Positions 1 through 10,647 of a DNA stretch of 64,000 nt are shown here, one piece after another. The notes below the pieces were generated by a model. That model was not told the DNA's origin. It made no database searches and worked only from the letters and a program-made list of their open reading frames with translations. Origin of the DNA: Ectothiorhodospira mobilis. GTDB taxonomy: Bacteria > Pseudomonadota > Gammaproteobacteria > Ectothiorhodospirales > Ectothiorhodospiraceae. How positions within the stretch are numbered: the stretch's first letter is position 1; the number at the start of each line of letters is the position of its first letter. The stretch lies in assembly GCF_016584115.1 (NCBI RefSeq), contig NZ_NRSK01000003.1, positions 1-64,000 on the forward strand. Direction: 5' to 3'. A program made the translations under genes and the position numbers.

Positions 1-90
1 CGGCTCAACCTTCGGCCTCGCAAGCGGCTCGGGTACCGGGCCCCGATCGAGGTCCTGGTGGGGTCTTTACAGCGGCAACGCGCCGCATGA
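1..90 (+). CDS. IS30-family transposase, C-terminal fragment (5' end outside the window)
   Basis: Reading from base 1 in frame gives 29 codons to a TGA at 88-90. The peptide contains LNLRPRKRLGYRAPIEVL, the characteristic end of IS30-family DDE transposases (usually RPRK-LG--TP-EV). Only this tail is visible, so the catalytic DDE residues cannot be checked and it is unknown whether the copy is intact. The enzyme would move its own element by cut-and-paste or a circular intermediate; here it matters because it explains the truncation of the adjacent CRISPR adaptation gene. Confidence 0.75.
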   Translation, partial: RLNLRPRKRLGYRAPIEVLVGSLQRQRAA

Positions 91-120
91 CGGGGCGTTG
101 CGGTTATTGGTTGAATTCAG
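1..120 (+). mobile_element. Right end of an IS30-family insertion sequence (partial)
   Basis: The window opens inside an insertion sequence. Bases 1-90 encode the C-terminus of an IS30-like transposase. The bases after its stop (about 97-119) read, on the opposite strand, TTCAACCAATAACCGCAACG, which resembles the terminal inverted repeats of IS30-type elements. Cas1 homology of the neighbouring cas4-cas1 gene stops at about the same place, so the element most likely inserted into that gene. The left end and any target duplication are outside the window, so the boundary is accurate only to a few bases. Confidence 0.7.
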
Positions 121-1617
121 GCCTTTATTGATTGCGGTAAGAACTGATGAATCCGCAACCAGGGGTCTGAATGGTTCCATCATGTCCAGAGCCAGGGCCG
201 GTCGCCCGTAGCGTGGTTGGTGGTAGAAACCACGATAAGGGTCAAGCCCGACGGCGGAAAGAGTGATGAGCCAGCTCCGGGTGAGTACGGAATAAGCGTA
301 GGAAAGAAGTGCATTTACTGGGTCAGTGGGTGGCCTGCGGTTGCGTTTGGTGAAATTGAATTCCAGGCTGGAACGATCGTCCTTGGGTTTGATCATGCGT
401 GGAAAAGCACTGAAGTATCGGGATGCTGCGGTACCTTCAATGCCTAATAGCTGCTCGAGTGATTCTGCACGCATGGCTTTGCGTGCATCCTGGCGTAGTG
501 CATCGAATAGGTTCCGATCTTCTTCTGAAACTGTTTCGTCCTTGAGGTTGCGCATCAGGAGGGTGCGGCAATTGGTGATTTTGTTGGCAATGATGCGGCG
601 GGCTATGTGAAGACATCCCTGGGTATTGAAGCTGGTGTGATATTGAGCTGTGCGTAGTTCGACATTCTTGTGCCCTGTCCCAGTGCTATGCCCCAGGAAC
701 CAGCCGCCGTAAGAATGCCAGGTAATAGGAATCTCTCGGCGCATGAGTTCATGAAGCGTGGGTGTGGTAAGATATACATTTCCCATGAGTACAACTTGGG
801 ATATGTCCCTTAGCCGTGCGGTCTTGGCGAGTTGGTCATCGATATGGACTTGGAGCGTGTCACCTTTCTTGCGTACAGATGCCTTATTGGCCTGAACATA
901 GAGGGGCATCGCCTCGTCGCGTCCTACCGCCAGGGGGCGGGTGTTTTCCTGGATGCGTTTTAAGTTATTGATTTCATCCGGGAGGCAAATCGTTACCAGG
1001 GAGCACCGTGGGCACTTGGGGCTGTCTGTCAGTGGTGCGGGAATCTGTCCTCCGGCCGCCATGGCCCTTAATCCGTGGATGGCTGAGCGTGTCCGATCAC
1101 GTAATTCCTCATCAAAGGCGATGCGCACCCTTTCACGGGATCCATGAAAGTAAAGCATACCTGCCTCTACTTGGTAGCCATGCTCCTCTAAAAGCATTCC
1201 TTGGACACAGAGTTGCACTTGTTCCGGTAGATAGGCACCTTTTTCCACATGAGGCCGCTTGCCGCGTTTGTAGTCCACTGGGGTGGCATAGTCTCCTTCT
1301 GATTCCACCAGATCCATGCGGGCGATGAGACCCAGGCGGTTGGAGGAAAGGGTAACGGAGCGGGAGTGGATCGGTTCCGGCGCCTCACTGGTATTGTCAG
1401 GTGGAGGCAAGGGTTTGCTGGGGCGATCCACTATGCGGTGTGCATGGCGGCCTTCGATGGTGTCTCCTGAATCAGACCACTCACCTTGAACCCATTCCAG
1501 GTAGGCCAGCCGTGGGCAATATTCATATTCATTGATCATTCGCGCTGGCAACAGCGGTTGATCTTCGTTGAGTTCAGGGAAGGGTAGGGGGAGTTCCGGT
1601 TGGATGATCCCTTTCAT
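67..1617 (-). pseudogene. cas4-cas1: Cas4-Cas1 fusion (CRISPR adaptation), 3' end truncated by an IS element
   Basis: The N-terminal part (residues about 25-215) is a Cas4/RecB-type nuclease: Cys34 in EYEYCPRL, His60, the VDYK motif (Asp115, Lys117) and a C-terminal cluster Cys202, Cys205, Cys211 for the iron-sulfur site. The rest (about 238 onward) is Cas1, the integrase that inserts spacers, with metal-binding residues Glu394 (GIEG), His466 and Asp478. Such fusions are typical of type I-G (formerly I-U) systems. Normal Cas1 homology ends near residue 498 (VLTAINKG); the last 18 residues are read from the IS end, so roughly 60-70 C-terminal residues are missing. ATG 1617 has an AAAGGA ribosome site. 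No cas2, interference genes or array are visible. Base composition is much less GC-rich than the neighbouring core genes, suggesting transfer. Confidence 0.85.
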
Positions 1618-1907
1618 GGTTCATGTCCTTTTGAGCATGACCGGTGGAGGTTGTGATGTGATGGGTCTCACAAAAGAGTTTGGCAATATCCACCGACTTT
1701 TCAAGTCTGTCCGGTCCGGAAGATCTCTGTGGGCACGTTGTTACACTGCTCCTGAAGCCACTGTCACTGCCTCAAAGCCCATCGCTGGAACTGTGGGGGC
1801 CTGTGCTCCCCCTGCCTCTGCCCTGGGGGAGAGGCGATGTTGATTGCGTCGGTGTTACGCCTTCCTGAGGATCGTGAGATTCCCTCGTGTCATGGGTTAG
1901 CGGGGTG

Positions 1908-1994
1908 GATCGAGCCAAGCTGGGGCTTGGCGCTCCCGGGGATGGTTTCCTGTGCCATGCGTTAGATCGAGCCGGGCTGGGGCCCGGCGTTCCC
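1908..1994. repeat. Two REP-like hairpin repeats with compensatory changes
   Basis: Copies at 1908-1937 and 1965-1994 are each 30 bp and begin GATCGAGCC. Both fold as a stem: GAGCCAAG with CTTGGCGCTC in copy 1, GAGCCGGG with CCCGGCGTTC in copy 2. The AA to GG change in the left arm is matched by TT to CC in the right arm, so pairing is preserved. This is direct evidence of selection or copying of a folded element, as in REP sequences. Function is unknown. Confidence 0.6.
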
Positions 1995-2086
1995 AGCGGA
2001 GGGTTCTTCGGTGCCCATTGGGCGAACCCCGATGGGCCATAAGGGGCTCTGGGCAAACCTGTTACACTGGAATTCGATTCACCGGG

Positions 2087-2108
2087 CCCGCCGCGGGCGG
2101 GGATTTTT
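2087..2108 (+). terminator. Terminator-like hairpin in the leader of the osmolyte amidotransferase
   Basis: CCCGCC (2087-2092), loop GCG, GGCGGG (2096-2101), then GATTTTT. The stem is short but GC-only and is followed by five T, 28 bases before the ATG at 2137. It could end transcription arriving from the left or act as an attenuator of the downstream gene. No clear promoter could be assigned. Confidence 0.4.
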
Positions 2109-2136
2109 CTGATATTGATTCTGAGATCAGGCATTT

Positions 2137-3909
2137 ATGTGCGGCATCTGCGGCGAACTGTATTTCGATGACACCCGGCCGGATCTGACCTCCGTGCGGG
2201 CCATGCTGGACCGGTTGCAGCGGCGCGGGCCGGATCATGAGGGGACTTATTCCGATGGCCCCCTGGCCTTCGGGCACCGGCGGCTGAGTATCCTGGATCT
2301 CTCGGAGCGGGCGCATCAGCCCATGGTGGATCCGGAGCTGGGGCTGGTGGTGGTGTTCAATGGCACCCTCTATAACTTCCGGGAGTTGCGGGCCGAGCTG
2401 GAGGGGCGTTACCGGTTCTTTTCCAACGGCGATACGGAGGTGATCCTCAAGGCCTATGACGCCTGGGGGGCGGACTGTGTGCGGCGCTTCCATGGCATGT
2501 TCGCCTTCGCCGTGTGGGATCTGCAGGAGCGGCGGCTGTTCATGGCCCGGGACCGCATGGGCATCAAGCCGCTCTATTACAGCCAGAGCGGCCGCCGGCT
2601 GCGCTTCGCCTCCAATCTCCAGGCCCTGCTGGCGGCGGGGGATGTGGACACCACACTGGACCCGGTGGCCTTGCATCACCAGTTCACCCTGCATGGGGTG
2701 GTGCCCGCGCCGCGCACCGTGCTGCGCGGGGTGCGCAAGCTGCCACCGGCCCATACCCTGACGGTGGAGCGGGATGGGCGCACCCGCATGGAGCGCTATT
2801 GGCACCTGGAGGCCACCCGGCCGCAGCCGCCCCTGGATGCCGGGGAATGGACCCGGGCGGTGCACGATGCCCTGCGCCGGGCGGTGGAACGGCGCCTGCA
2901 GGTTGCGGATGTGCCCGTGGGGGTGCTGCTCTCCGGCGGGCTGGATTCCAGCCTGCTGGTGGCCCTGCTGGCGGAGTCGGGGGTGCGGGATCTGCAGACC
3001 TTTACCGTGGGGTTCGAGGATCAGCCGGAGGAGAAGGGGAGCGAGTTCGAGTATTCCGATCCGGTGGCCGAGCGCTATGCCACGCGCCATCATCGCTTCC
3101 ACGTGCCCAACGATCAGGTGCTGGGGCGGTTGCCCGAGGCGGTGGATCAGATGGCCGAGCCCATGGTGGCCCAGGATGCCGTGGCCTTCTACCTGCTCTC
3201 GGAGCAGGTGTCCCGGCATGTGAAGGTGGTGCAGTCGGGGCAGGGGGCGGACGAGGTTTTCGCCGGCTACTTCTGGTATCCGCGCATGGCGGCGGAGACC
3301 GGGGGTTCGCCGCTGGAGCGTTTCCGCAAGCACTATTTCGACCGGGATCACGAGGAATTCGCCCGCATGCTGTCCCCGGAATGGGCCGGGGAGGATTATA
3401 CCGGCGCCTTCATCGCCTCGGCCCTGGAGGAATCCGGGGCGGATACCTTCCTGGATGCCGTGCTGCGCCTGGATGTGACCACCCTGGTGGTGGACGACCC
3501 GGTGAAACGGGTGGACAACATGACCATGGCCTGGGGGCTGGAGGCGCGGGTGCCCTTCCTGGACCATGAGCTGGTGGAGCTGGCGGCGCGCATGCCCCCG
3601 GAACTCAAGCTGGATCAGGGGGGCAAGGGGGTGCTCAAAAGCATCGCCCGGGGGCTGGTGCCGGATGCGGTGATCGACCGGCCCAAGGGCTATTTCCCGC
3701 TGCCGGCCTTAAAGTATGTGCGCGGGCCGTTTCTGGAGTTCATGCGGGACATTCTGGATTCCCGGGCCTGCCGGGAGCGGGGGCTGTACCGCCGGGAGTA
3801 TGTGGAGGCCCTGCTGGCCGAGCCGGAACGGCATCTCACCCGCATCCAGGGCAGTAAGCTCTGGCATCTGGCCCTGCTGGAGTTCTGGCTGCAGCGCCAG
3901 GGGATCTGA
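2137..3909 (+). CDS. asnO: N-acetylglutaminylglutamine amidotransferase (asparagine-synthase family)
   Basis: A 590-residue class II glutamine amidotransferase: Cys2 (MCGICGE) is the glutaminase nucleophile and SGGLDSS (about residues 266-272) is the PP-loop of the synthetase half. The middle and C-terminal text, including VKVVQSGQGADEVFAGY and NMTMAWGLEARVPFLDHE, matches the subfamily that amidates N-acetylglutaminylglutamine to the osmolyte NAGGN, and the length is typical for it. In most genomes its partner, the NAGGN synthetase (GNAT plus ATP-grasp), lies directly next to it; here the next gene is a toxin-antitoxin pair, so the gene looks orphaned at this site. A general AsnB-type asparagine synthetase is the main alternative. 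Confidence 0.8.
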   Translation: MCGICGELYFDDTRPDLTSVRAMLDRLQRRGPDHEGTYSDGPLAFGHRRLSILDLSERAHQPMVDPELGLVVVFNGTLYNFRELRAELEGRYRFFSNGDTEVILKAYDAWGADCVRRFHGMFAFAVWDLQERRLFMARDRMGIKPLYYSQSGRRLRFASNLQALLAAGDVDTTLDPVALHHQFTLHGVVPAPRTVLRGVRKLPPAHTLTVERDGRTRMERYWHLEATRPQPPLDAGEWTRAVHDALRRAVERRLQVADVPVGVLLSGGLDSSLLVALLAESGVRDLQTFTVGFEDQPEEKGSEFEYSDPVAERYATRHHRFHVPNDQVLGRLPEAVDQMAEPMVAQDAVAFYLLSEQVSRHVKVVQSGQGADEVFAGYFWYPRMAAETGGSPLERFRKHYFDRDHEEFARMLSPEWAGEDYTGAFIASALEESGADTFLDAVLRLDVTTLVVDDPVKRVDNMTMAWGLEARVPFLDHELVELAARMPPELKLDQGGKGVLKSIARGLVPDAVIDRPKGYFPLPALKYVRGPFLEFMRDILDSRACRERGLYRREYVEALLAEPERHLTRIQGSKLWHLALLEFWLQRQGI

Positions 3910-3989
3910 TGGTTGCACTTCAGGGCGAGGAGAATGACAAGCCACCTTGCCGGCATCGCGTTAGGGGGTGTTGCCTTGTGGTGGTGGTT

Positions 3990-4010
3990 ATGTACGCATA
4001 ATAGATGTAC
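3990..4010 (+). promoter_or_regulatory. Candidate promoter/operator of the first toxin-antitoxin pair
   Basis: ATGTAC is repeated at 3990-3995 and 4005-4010, bracketing CATAAT (3997-4002), a plausible -10 element. Antitoxins with a ribbon-helix-helix domain usually bind repeats over their own promoter. A matching -35 with good spacing is not clear. Confidence 0.35.
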
Positions 4011-4074
4011 AGTAAGAGCATAGTTTGCTCCGCTGCGGCGCCACCGGGTCCACACCCGCTCTCAGGAGACCCTC

Positions 4075-4389
4075 ATGCCGACTGCCTTCCCCCACGATGA
4101 AGCAAATCATGGTCGTGAGCGCAATACCGAGCGCTTTGCCTTCCGTACCGCGCCGCGCATCAAGCAGACGATTGAGCGCGCCGCCGCGCTGTCCGGACAG
4201 GACATGTCGTCCTTTGTGCTGGCCGCGGCCTACGAGCGCGCCCTGGCGACCATCCAGGCCCATGAGGTGACCCGGCTGACGGCCGAAGACCACCAGGCCT
4301 TTTTCGATGCCCTGGAGAACCCGCCGGCACCGACCGAACGGCTTCGCGTAGCCTTCACTCACCACAGGGAGACGGTGGACCGGCGTTGA
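4075..4389 (+). CDS. DUF1778-type antitoxin (TacA-like)
   Basis: A 104-residue protein whose centre (FAFRTAPRIKQTIERAA, then LSGQDMSSFVLAAAYERA) is the ribbon-helix-helix DNA-binding unit of DUF1778 antitoxins. The C-terminal part (HQAFFDALENPPAPTERLR) is the segment that wraps the acetyltransferase toxin in the TacAT family. It is followed by the toxin with a 1-base TGATG overlap, the usual arrangement for translational coupling. The pair would be autorepressed through the upstream repeats. Function is assigned from family and context. Confidence 0.85.
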   Translation: MPTAFPHDEANHGRERNTERFAFRTAPRIKQTIERAAALSGQDMSSFVLAAAYERALATIQAHEVTRLTAEDHQAFFDALENPPAPTERLRVAFTHHRETVDRR

Positions 4390-4931
4390 TGGCCTCTGCG
4401 GTCGTCATCGAGCCGCTGGATCAAGCCCAACACGATCGCGCGGCCTTTGCGTCCGGTGTCCCTCAGGTGGACCGTTTCCTGAAGAAGACGGCCAATCGCC
4501 TGATGAAGGGAGGCACGGCGCGGGTCTTCGTCATGGTGGATCCAGAGCGCCCCGAGGAGATCCTCGGCTTCTATTCGATGAACGCGCATAGCGTGCAGTG
4601 CGGTGACCTGCCGAAGCGCTATCGGCGTTTCGCCCTGGCTGACGGCAGTCTGCCCGCGGCATTCATCGGCATGATCGGTGTCGCGGAGCACGTCCAGGGG
4701 CAGGGCATCGGCAGCCGTCTCCTGGTCGACGCCTTGGCCGGGGCCTATCAGGCCTCCCATCGGGTCGGTACCGCTATGGTGCTGTTGGACATCCTCTACT
4801 GCGGCAACCCCAAAGCCGTGGCAAGGCGACAACGGCTTTATGCCGGCTTTGGCTTTCAGTCACTGCCTTCACAGCCGCTGCGCATGTTCCTGCCGATGGA
4901 TACCATCGCCCAACTCCTGATACAGGAATAG
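4389..4931 (+). CDS. GNAT acetyltransferase toxin (TacT-like)
   Basis: The 180-residue protein has the acetyl-CoA binding motif VQGQGIGSRLL and the C-terminal YAGFGFQ found in GNAT toxins paired with DUF1778 antitoxins, which acetylate aminoacyl-tRNA and block translation. The ATG at 4389 is chosen because it overlaps the antitoxin stop by one base; an in-frame TTG lies just before it. The stop is only five bases from the convergent stop of the diguanylate cyclase, so the cassette is tightly packed between two unrelated genes, as expected for an insertion. The exact tRNA target cannot be read from sequence. Confidence 0.85.
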   Translation: MASAVVIEPLDQAQHDRAAFASGVPQVDRFLKKTANRLMKGGTARVFVMVDPERPEEILGFYSMNAHSVQCGDLPKRYRRFALADGSLPAAFIGMIGVAEHVQGQGIGSRLLVDALAGAYQASHRVGTAMVLLDILYCGNPKAVARRQRLYAGFGFQSLPSQPLRMFLPMDTIAQLLIQE

Positions 4932-4936
4932 TCGCG

Positions 4937-5890
4937 TCAACTGGCCACCACCCGGTTGCCACCGTCGGCCTTGGCCTGGCGCAGGTTATCCTGGGCCAGG
5001 GAGAGCAGGCCGTGTACCGTGGACAGGGACTGGCCGTGGGTGTGGAAGCGGGCGCCGATGGAGACGCTCAGCGGGATGCTGCCCTCGGAGGTGGGGATGC
5101 CCTCGCGCACGATGCCCGTGTGGATGCGCCGGCAGAGGTCGCGGTTGAAGTGGTGGGGGGGATGCACCTGCAGCAGCAGGGCGAACTCGTCCCCGCCGAT
5201 GCGGGCCACCAGGTCCGTGGGGCGGACGCACAGGCGCAGCCGCCGCGACAGGCCCATGAGCACCTCGTCCCCCAGGTCGTGGCCGTGGCGGGCGTTGACG
5301 TGTTCCAGGTGGTCCAGGTCCAGCACCGCCAGGCACAGGGCGCCGCCGCGGGACTGGGTCTCCATGAGCACGTTCTCCAGGCGCTGGTTCAGGGCCCGCA
5401 GGTTGGCCAGGCCGGTGATGGGGTCCACCATGGCCTGTTGTTCCAGGTGGCGGTTGGCCGCATCCAGGGCGGCGGAGGTCTCCATGAGCCGGTTGTGCAG
5501 GGTGGCGATGCGGCCGGCGGCATACACCCGGGCCGCCAGTTGCACGTCGTTGATGGGCTTGGTGAGGTAGTCGTCCACCCCCTGGTGGAAGGCCTCCAGC
5601 ATGGGGTCATTCCCTTCCTTGGCGGTGAACAGGATGATGGCGGTGTAACGGGGCCGGTCCTCGTCCATGGCGCGGATGGCCTGCACCAGTTCCAGACCGC
5701 TCATCTGCGGCATCACCCAGTCCGCCAGCACCACGTCCGCCTGGCGTTCCTCCAGGGATTCCAGGGCCCGGGCGGCGGAGCCCGCCAGGCGCACGTCCTC
5801 GTAGCCCAGCCGCTCCAGGGTGTTCTTCAACACCATGCGGCTGTACTGCATGTCGTCCACGATGAGGATGGAGAGGGGGGGAGGGGTCAT
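4937..5890 (-). CDS. Response regulator with diguanylate cyclase (REC-GGDEF)
   Basis: Residues 1-125 are a receiver domain with the phospho-acceptor Asp in LADWVMPQMSG and the conserved Lys in YLTKPIND. A short coiled linker (LHNRLMETSAALDAANRHLE) leads to a GGDEF domain (about 155-315) with an intact RIGGDEFALLL active site. The protein should make cyclic di-GMP when phosphorylated. No RxxD inhibitory site is seen at the usual place before GGDEF; the text there is RPTDLVARIGGDEF, in which R-P-T-D sits close to the motif and may be a relic. It is the last gene of the pyrC-rnt cluster. The cognate kinase is not in the window. Confidence 0.9.
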   Translation of the reverse strand: MTPPPLSILIVDDMQYSRMVLKNTLERLGYEDVRLAGSAARALESLEERQADVVLADWVMPQMSGLELVQAIRAMDEDRPRYTAIILFTAKEGNDPMLEAFHQGVDDYLTKPINDVQLAARVYAAGRIATLHNRLMETSAALDAANRHLEQQAMVDPITGLANLRALNQRLENVLMETQSRGGALCLAVLDLDHLEHVNARHGHDLGDEVLMGLSRRLRLCVRPTDLVARIGGDEFALLLQVHPPHHFNRDLCRRIHTGIVREGIPTSEGSIPLSVSIGARFHTHGQSLSTVHGLLSLAQDNLRQAKADGGNRVVAS

Positions 5891-5933
5891 GAATGGTCGT
5901 GGTGGTGGGGGATAGGCCCTTATAGGCGACCCC

Positions 5934-6581
5934 TCAGGCCTTGTCCATGGTTTCGGTTTCCGCCGCGGTGTGCCGGTTCCAGCGGTTCATCACGTCGCAG
6001 AAGATGTCCGCCGTCTTCTCGGCGTCGTAGGTGGCCGAATGGGCCTCGGCGTTGTCCCAGGCCAGGCCCGCCTCCCGGGCCGCCCGGGCGAGGACGGTCT
6101 GGCCGTAGGCCATGGCCGAGAGGGTCACCGTGTCCAGGTTGCTGAAGGGGTGGAAGGGGTTGCGCTTGATCTGCGCCCGCTCGACGGTGGCGTTGACGAA
6201 GGCCAGGTCGAAGCCGGCGTTGTGCCCCACCAGGATGGCGCGGGTGCAGCGGTTGCGCTTCACCTCCTGGCGCACCTCCCGGAAGATGCCCTGCAGGGCC
6301 TCCTGTTCCGGCACGGCGATGCGCAGGGGGTGCCAGGGGTTGATGCCGGTCACCTCCAGGGACTTGGGGTCCATGTGGGCCCCTTCGAAGGGCTGTACAT
6401 GGAAGGACAGGGTGCGGTCCCGGTGCAGGTCGCCGTTCTGATCCATGCGCAGCAGCACCGCCGCGATCTGCAGCAGGGCATCGGTCTTGGGGTTGAAGCC
6501 ACCGGTCTCCACGTCCACCACCACCGGCAGGAAGCCGCGGAACCGGTCGCCCATGGGGCAAAAATCGGGTTCTTCACTCAT
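5934..6581 (-). CDS. rnt: Ribonuclease T
   Basis: A 215-residue DEDD-family exonuclease that trims 3' ends of tRNAs and other stable RNAs. Exo I is [11 protein letters not shown] (Asp, Glu), Exo II is [11 protein letters not shown] (Asp), and Exo III is [11 protein letters not shown] (His, Asp), so all catalytic residues are present. Length matches E. coli RNase T. It follows pyrC on the same strand with a 60-base gap. Confidence 0.93.
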   Translation of the reverse strand: MSEEPDFCPMGDRFRGFLPVVVDVETGGFNPKTDALLQIAAVLLRMDQNGDLHRDRTLSFHVQPFEGAHMDPKSLEVTGINPWHPLRIAVPEQEALQGIFREVRQEVKRNRCTRAILVGHNAGFDLAFVNATVERAQIKRNPFHPFSNLDTVTLSAMAYGQTVLARAAREAGLAWDNAEAHSATYDAEKTADIFCDVMNRWNRHTAAETETMDKA

Positions 6582-6641
6582 GGGCGCTAGGGTACCAGTT
6601 CCGGGCCGGCGGTGGGGCGTTGAACCGGCCTCAGTGCGGCC

Positions 6642-7685
6642 TCAGTCCACCAGGCGCCAGGCGAGTTCCTCCCCCGCCCGCAGGGGCACCACCGTATCCT
6701 CGCCGAAGGGCAGGGCCTCGGGCACCGTCCAGGGTTGGCGGCGCAGGGTGATGTAATCCTCGTTGGGGGGCAGGCCGTGGAAGCGGGGGCCGTTCTCGCT
6801 GGCGAAGGCCTCCAGGCGATCCAGGGCCCCGGCCTGCTCGAAGGCCTCGGCATAGAGCTCGATGGCCGCCGGGGCGCTGTAGATGCCGGCGCAGCCGCAG
6901 GCGCTTTCCTTGGCGCCCCGGGGATGGGGCGCGCTGTCCGTGCCCAGGAAGAAGCGGGGGTGGCCCTCCGCCAGGGTCTCCAGGATGGCCGCCCGGTGTT
7001 CCTCCCGCTTGAGCACGGGCAGGCAGAAATGATGGGGGCGCATGCCGCCCTGGAAGAGGGCGTTGCGGTTCATGAGGATGTGCTGCGGGGTGACCGTGGC
7101 GGCCACCGTCTCCGGGGCCTGGCGCACGAAGGCCACGGCCTCGGCCGTGGTGACGTGCTCCAATACCACCTTGAGGGCGGGGAAGCGCTCCACCAGCGGC
7201 GTCAGCACCTGCTCGATGAAGCGGGCCTCGCGGTCGAACAGATCCACCTCCGGGCCGGTCACCTCCCCGTGCACCATGAGCGGTACCCCCAGGTCCTGCA
7301 TGGCCTGGAGCACCGCATCGATGTGGCGGATGTCGGTGACGCCGGCGTCGGAATGGGTGGTGGCCCCGGCGGGATAGAGCTTGGCGCCGAGCATGAAACC
7401 GCTCTCGGCCACCGCCCGGATGTCGTCGGGGGTGGTGTCATCGGTGAGATAGATTGTCATCAATGGATCGAACGCTACCCCCTCCGGCACGGCCGCCAGG
7501 ATGCGGTCGCGGTAGGCGGCGGCCTGGGCCACATTCACCACCGGCGGCTTGAGGTTGGGCATGATCACCGCGCGCGCGAAACGCCGCGCGGAATGCGGCA
7601 CTGCACACTTCAATCCGTCGCCGTCGCGCACATGGAGATGCCAGTCGTCCGGGCGCCGGATATGCAATTCCTGAATTGTCGTCAT
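6642..7685 (-). CDS. pyrC: Dihydroorotase
   Basis: Catalyses the ring closure of carbamoyl-aspartate in pyrimidine synthesis. The 347-residue protein has the zinc-binding DDWHLHVRD, the lysine expected to be carbamylated in [14 protein letters not shown], histidines in MVHGEV and VLEHVTT, and the catalytic Asp in LGTDSAPH. The length equals the class II E. coli enzyme when translation starts at ATG 7685 (MTTIQELHI). The open frame extends further upstream to 7814 but that part has no similarity to PyrC. It is first in the minus-strand pyrC-rnt-REC-GGDEF cluster and is divergent from aceE. Confidence 0.95.
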   Translation of the reverse strand: MTTIQELHIRRPDDWHLHVRDGDGLKCAVPHSARRFARAVIMPNLKPPVVNVAQAAAYRDRILAAVPEGVAFDPLMTIYLTDDTTPDDIRAVAESGFMLGAKLYPAGATTHSDAGVTDIRHIDAVLQAMQDLGVPLMVHGEVTGPEVDLFDREARFIEQVLTPLVERFPALKVVLEHVTTAEAVAFVRQAPETVAATVTPQHILMNRNALFQGGMRPHHFCLPVLKREEHRAAILETLAEGHPRFFLGTDSAPHPRGAKESACGCAGIYSAPAAIELYAEAFEQAGALDRLEAFASENGPRFHGLPPNEDYITLRRQPWTVPEALPFGEDTVVPLRAGEELAWRLVD

Positions 7686-7757
7686 CGTGCGAATTTCCCA
7701 TGAAAAACGGGGACCTGGCGTGTTGCAGCGAAGCATGAAACGGCTGCATCCACTTTC

Positions 7758-7789
7758 TTGACCTGCCCGCGCAAAAGTCTGAATATACC
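7758..7789 (+). promoter_or_regulatory. Possible promoter of the pyruvate dehydrogenase operon
   Basis: TTGACC (7758-7763) and TATACC (7784-7789) lie in the 240-base divergent region before aceE. The 20-base spacing is longer than ideal, so the assignment is weak. No PdhR-type operator was recognised. Confidence 0.25.
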
Positions 7790-7925
7790 GCCGCGCCGCC
7801 TTGCGGCCCGACACCTATAACAACAGGCATCATAGCAGCCACTCCCCCCTTTCCGTGATCCATCGCCCCCCGGGGCGGGAGATCCCGGGTGTTCGCTACG
7901 GGGGATGACGGATGGAGAGTACAAC

Positions 7926-10589
<2,664 letters not shown>

Positions 10590-10647
10590 GGCGCGGGGCG
10601 TGCAAGGTCCCCGTGGTGGGTTCCCAATCTCAGACAGGAGTGGCGTG

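Larger units (their letters stand above)
1618..2136. other. Gene-free stretch with REP-like hairpins
   Basis: No convincing coding frame is present in these 519 bases between the divergent cas4-cas1 and the osmolyte amidotransferase. It holds a stem-loop at 1806-1831 (ctccccc/gggggag), two REP-like hairpins (separate entry) and a short hairpin followed by five T just before the amidotransferase start. No CRISPR array was found. Confidence 0.6.

Noticed and set aside
1618-2136. CRISPR array next to cas4-cas1
   Set aside because: Only two imperfect 30-bp units are present and they are self-complementary hairpins with compensatory changes; there is no series of identical repeats with regular spacers.
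3934-4020. Short frame after asnO (about 28 codons) as a remnant of the NAGGN synthetase
   Set aside because: No recognisable similarity over such a short length, and it overlaps the candidate toxin-antitoxin promoter.
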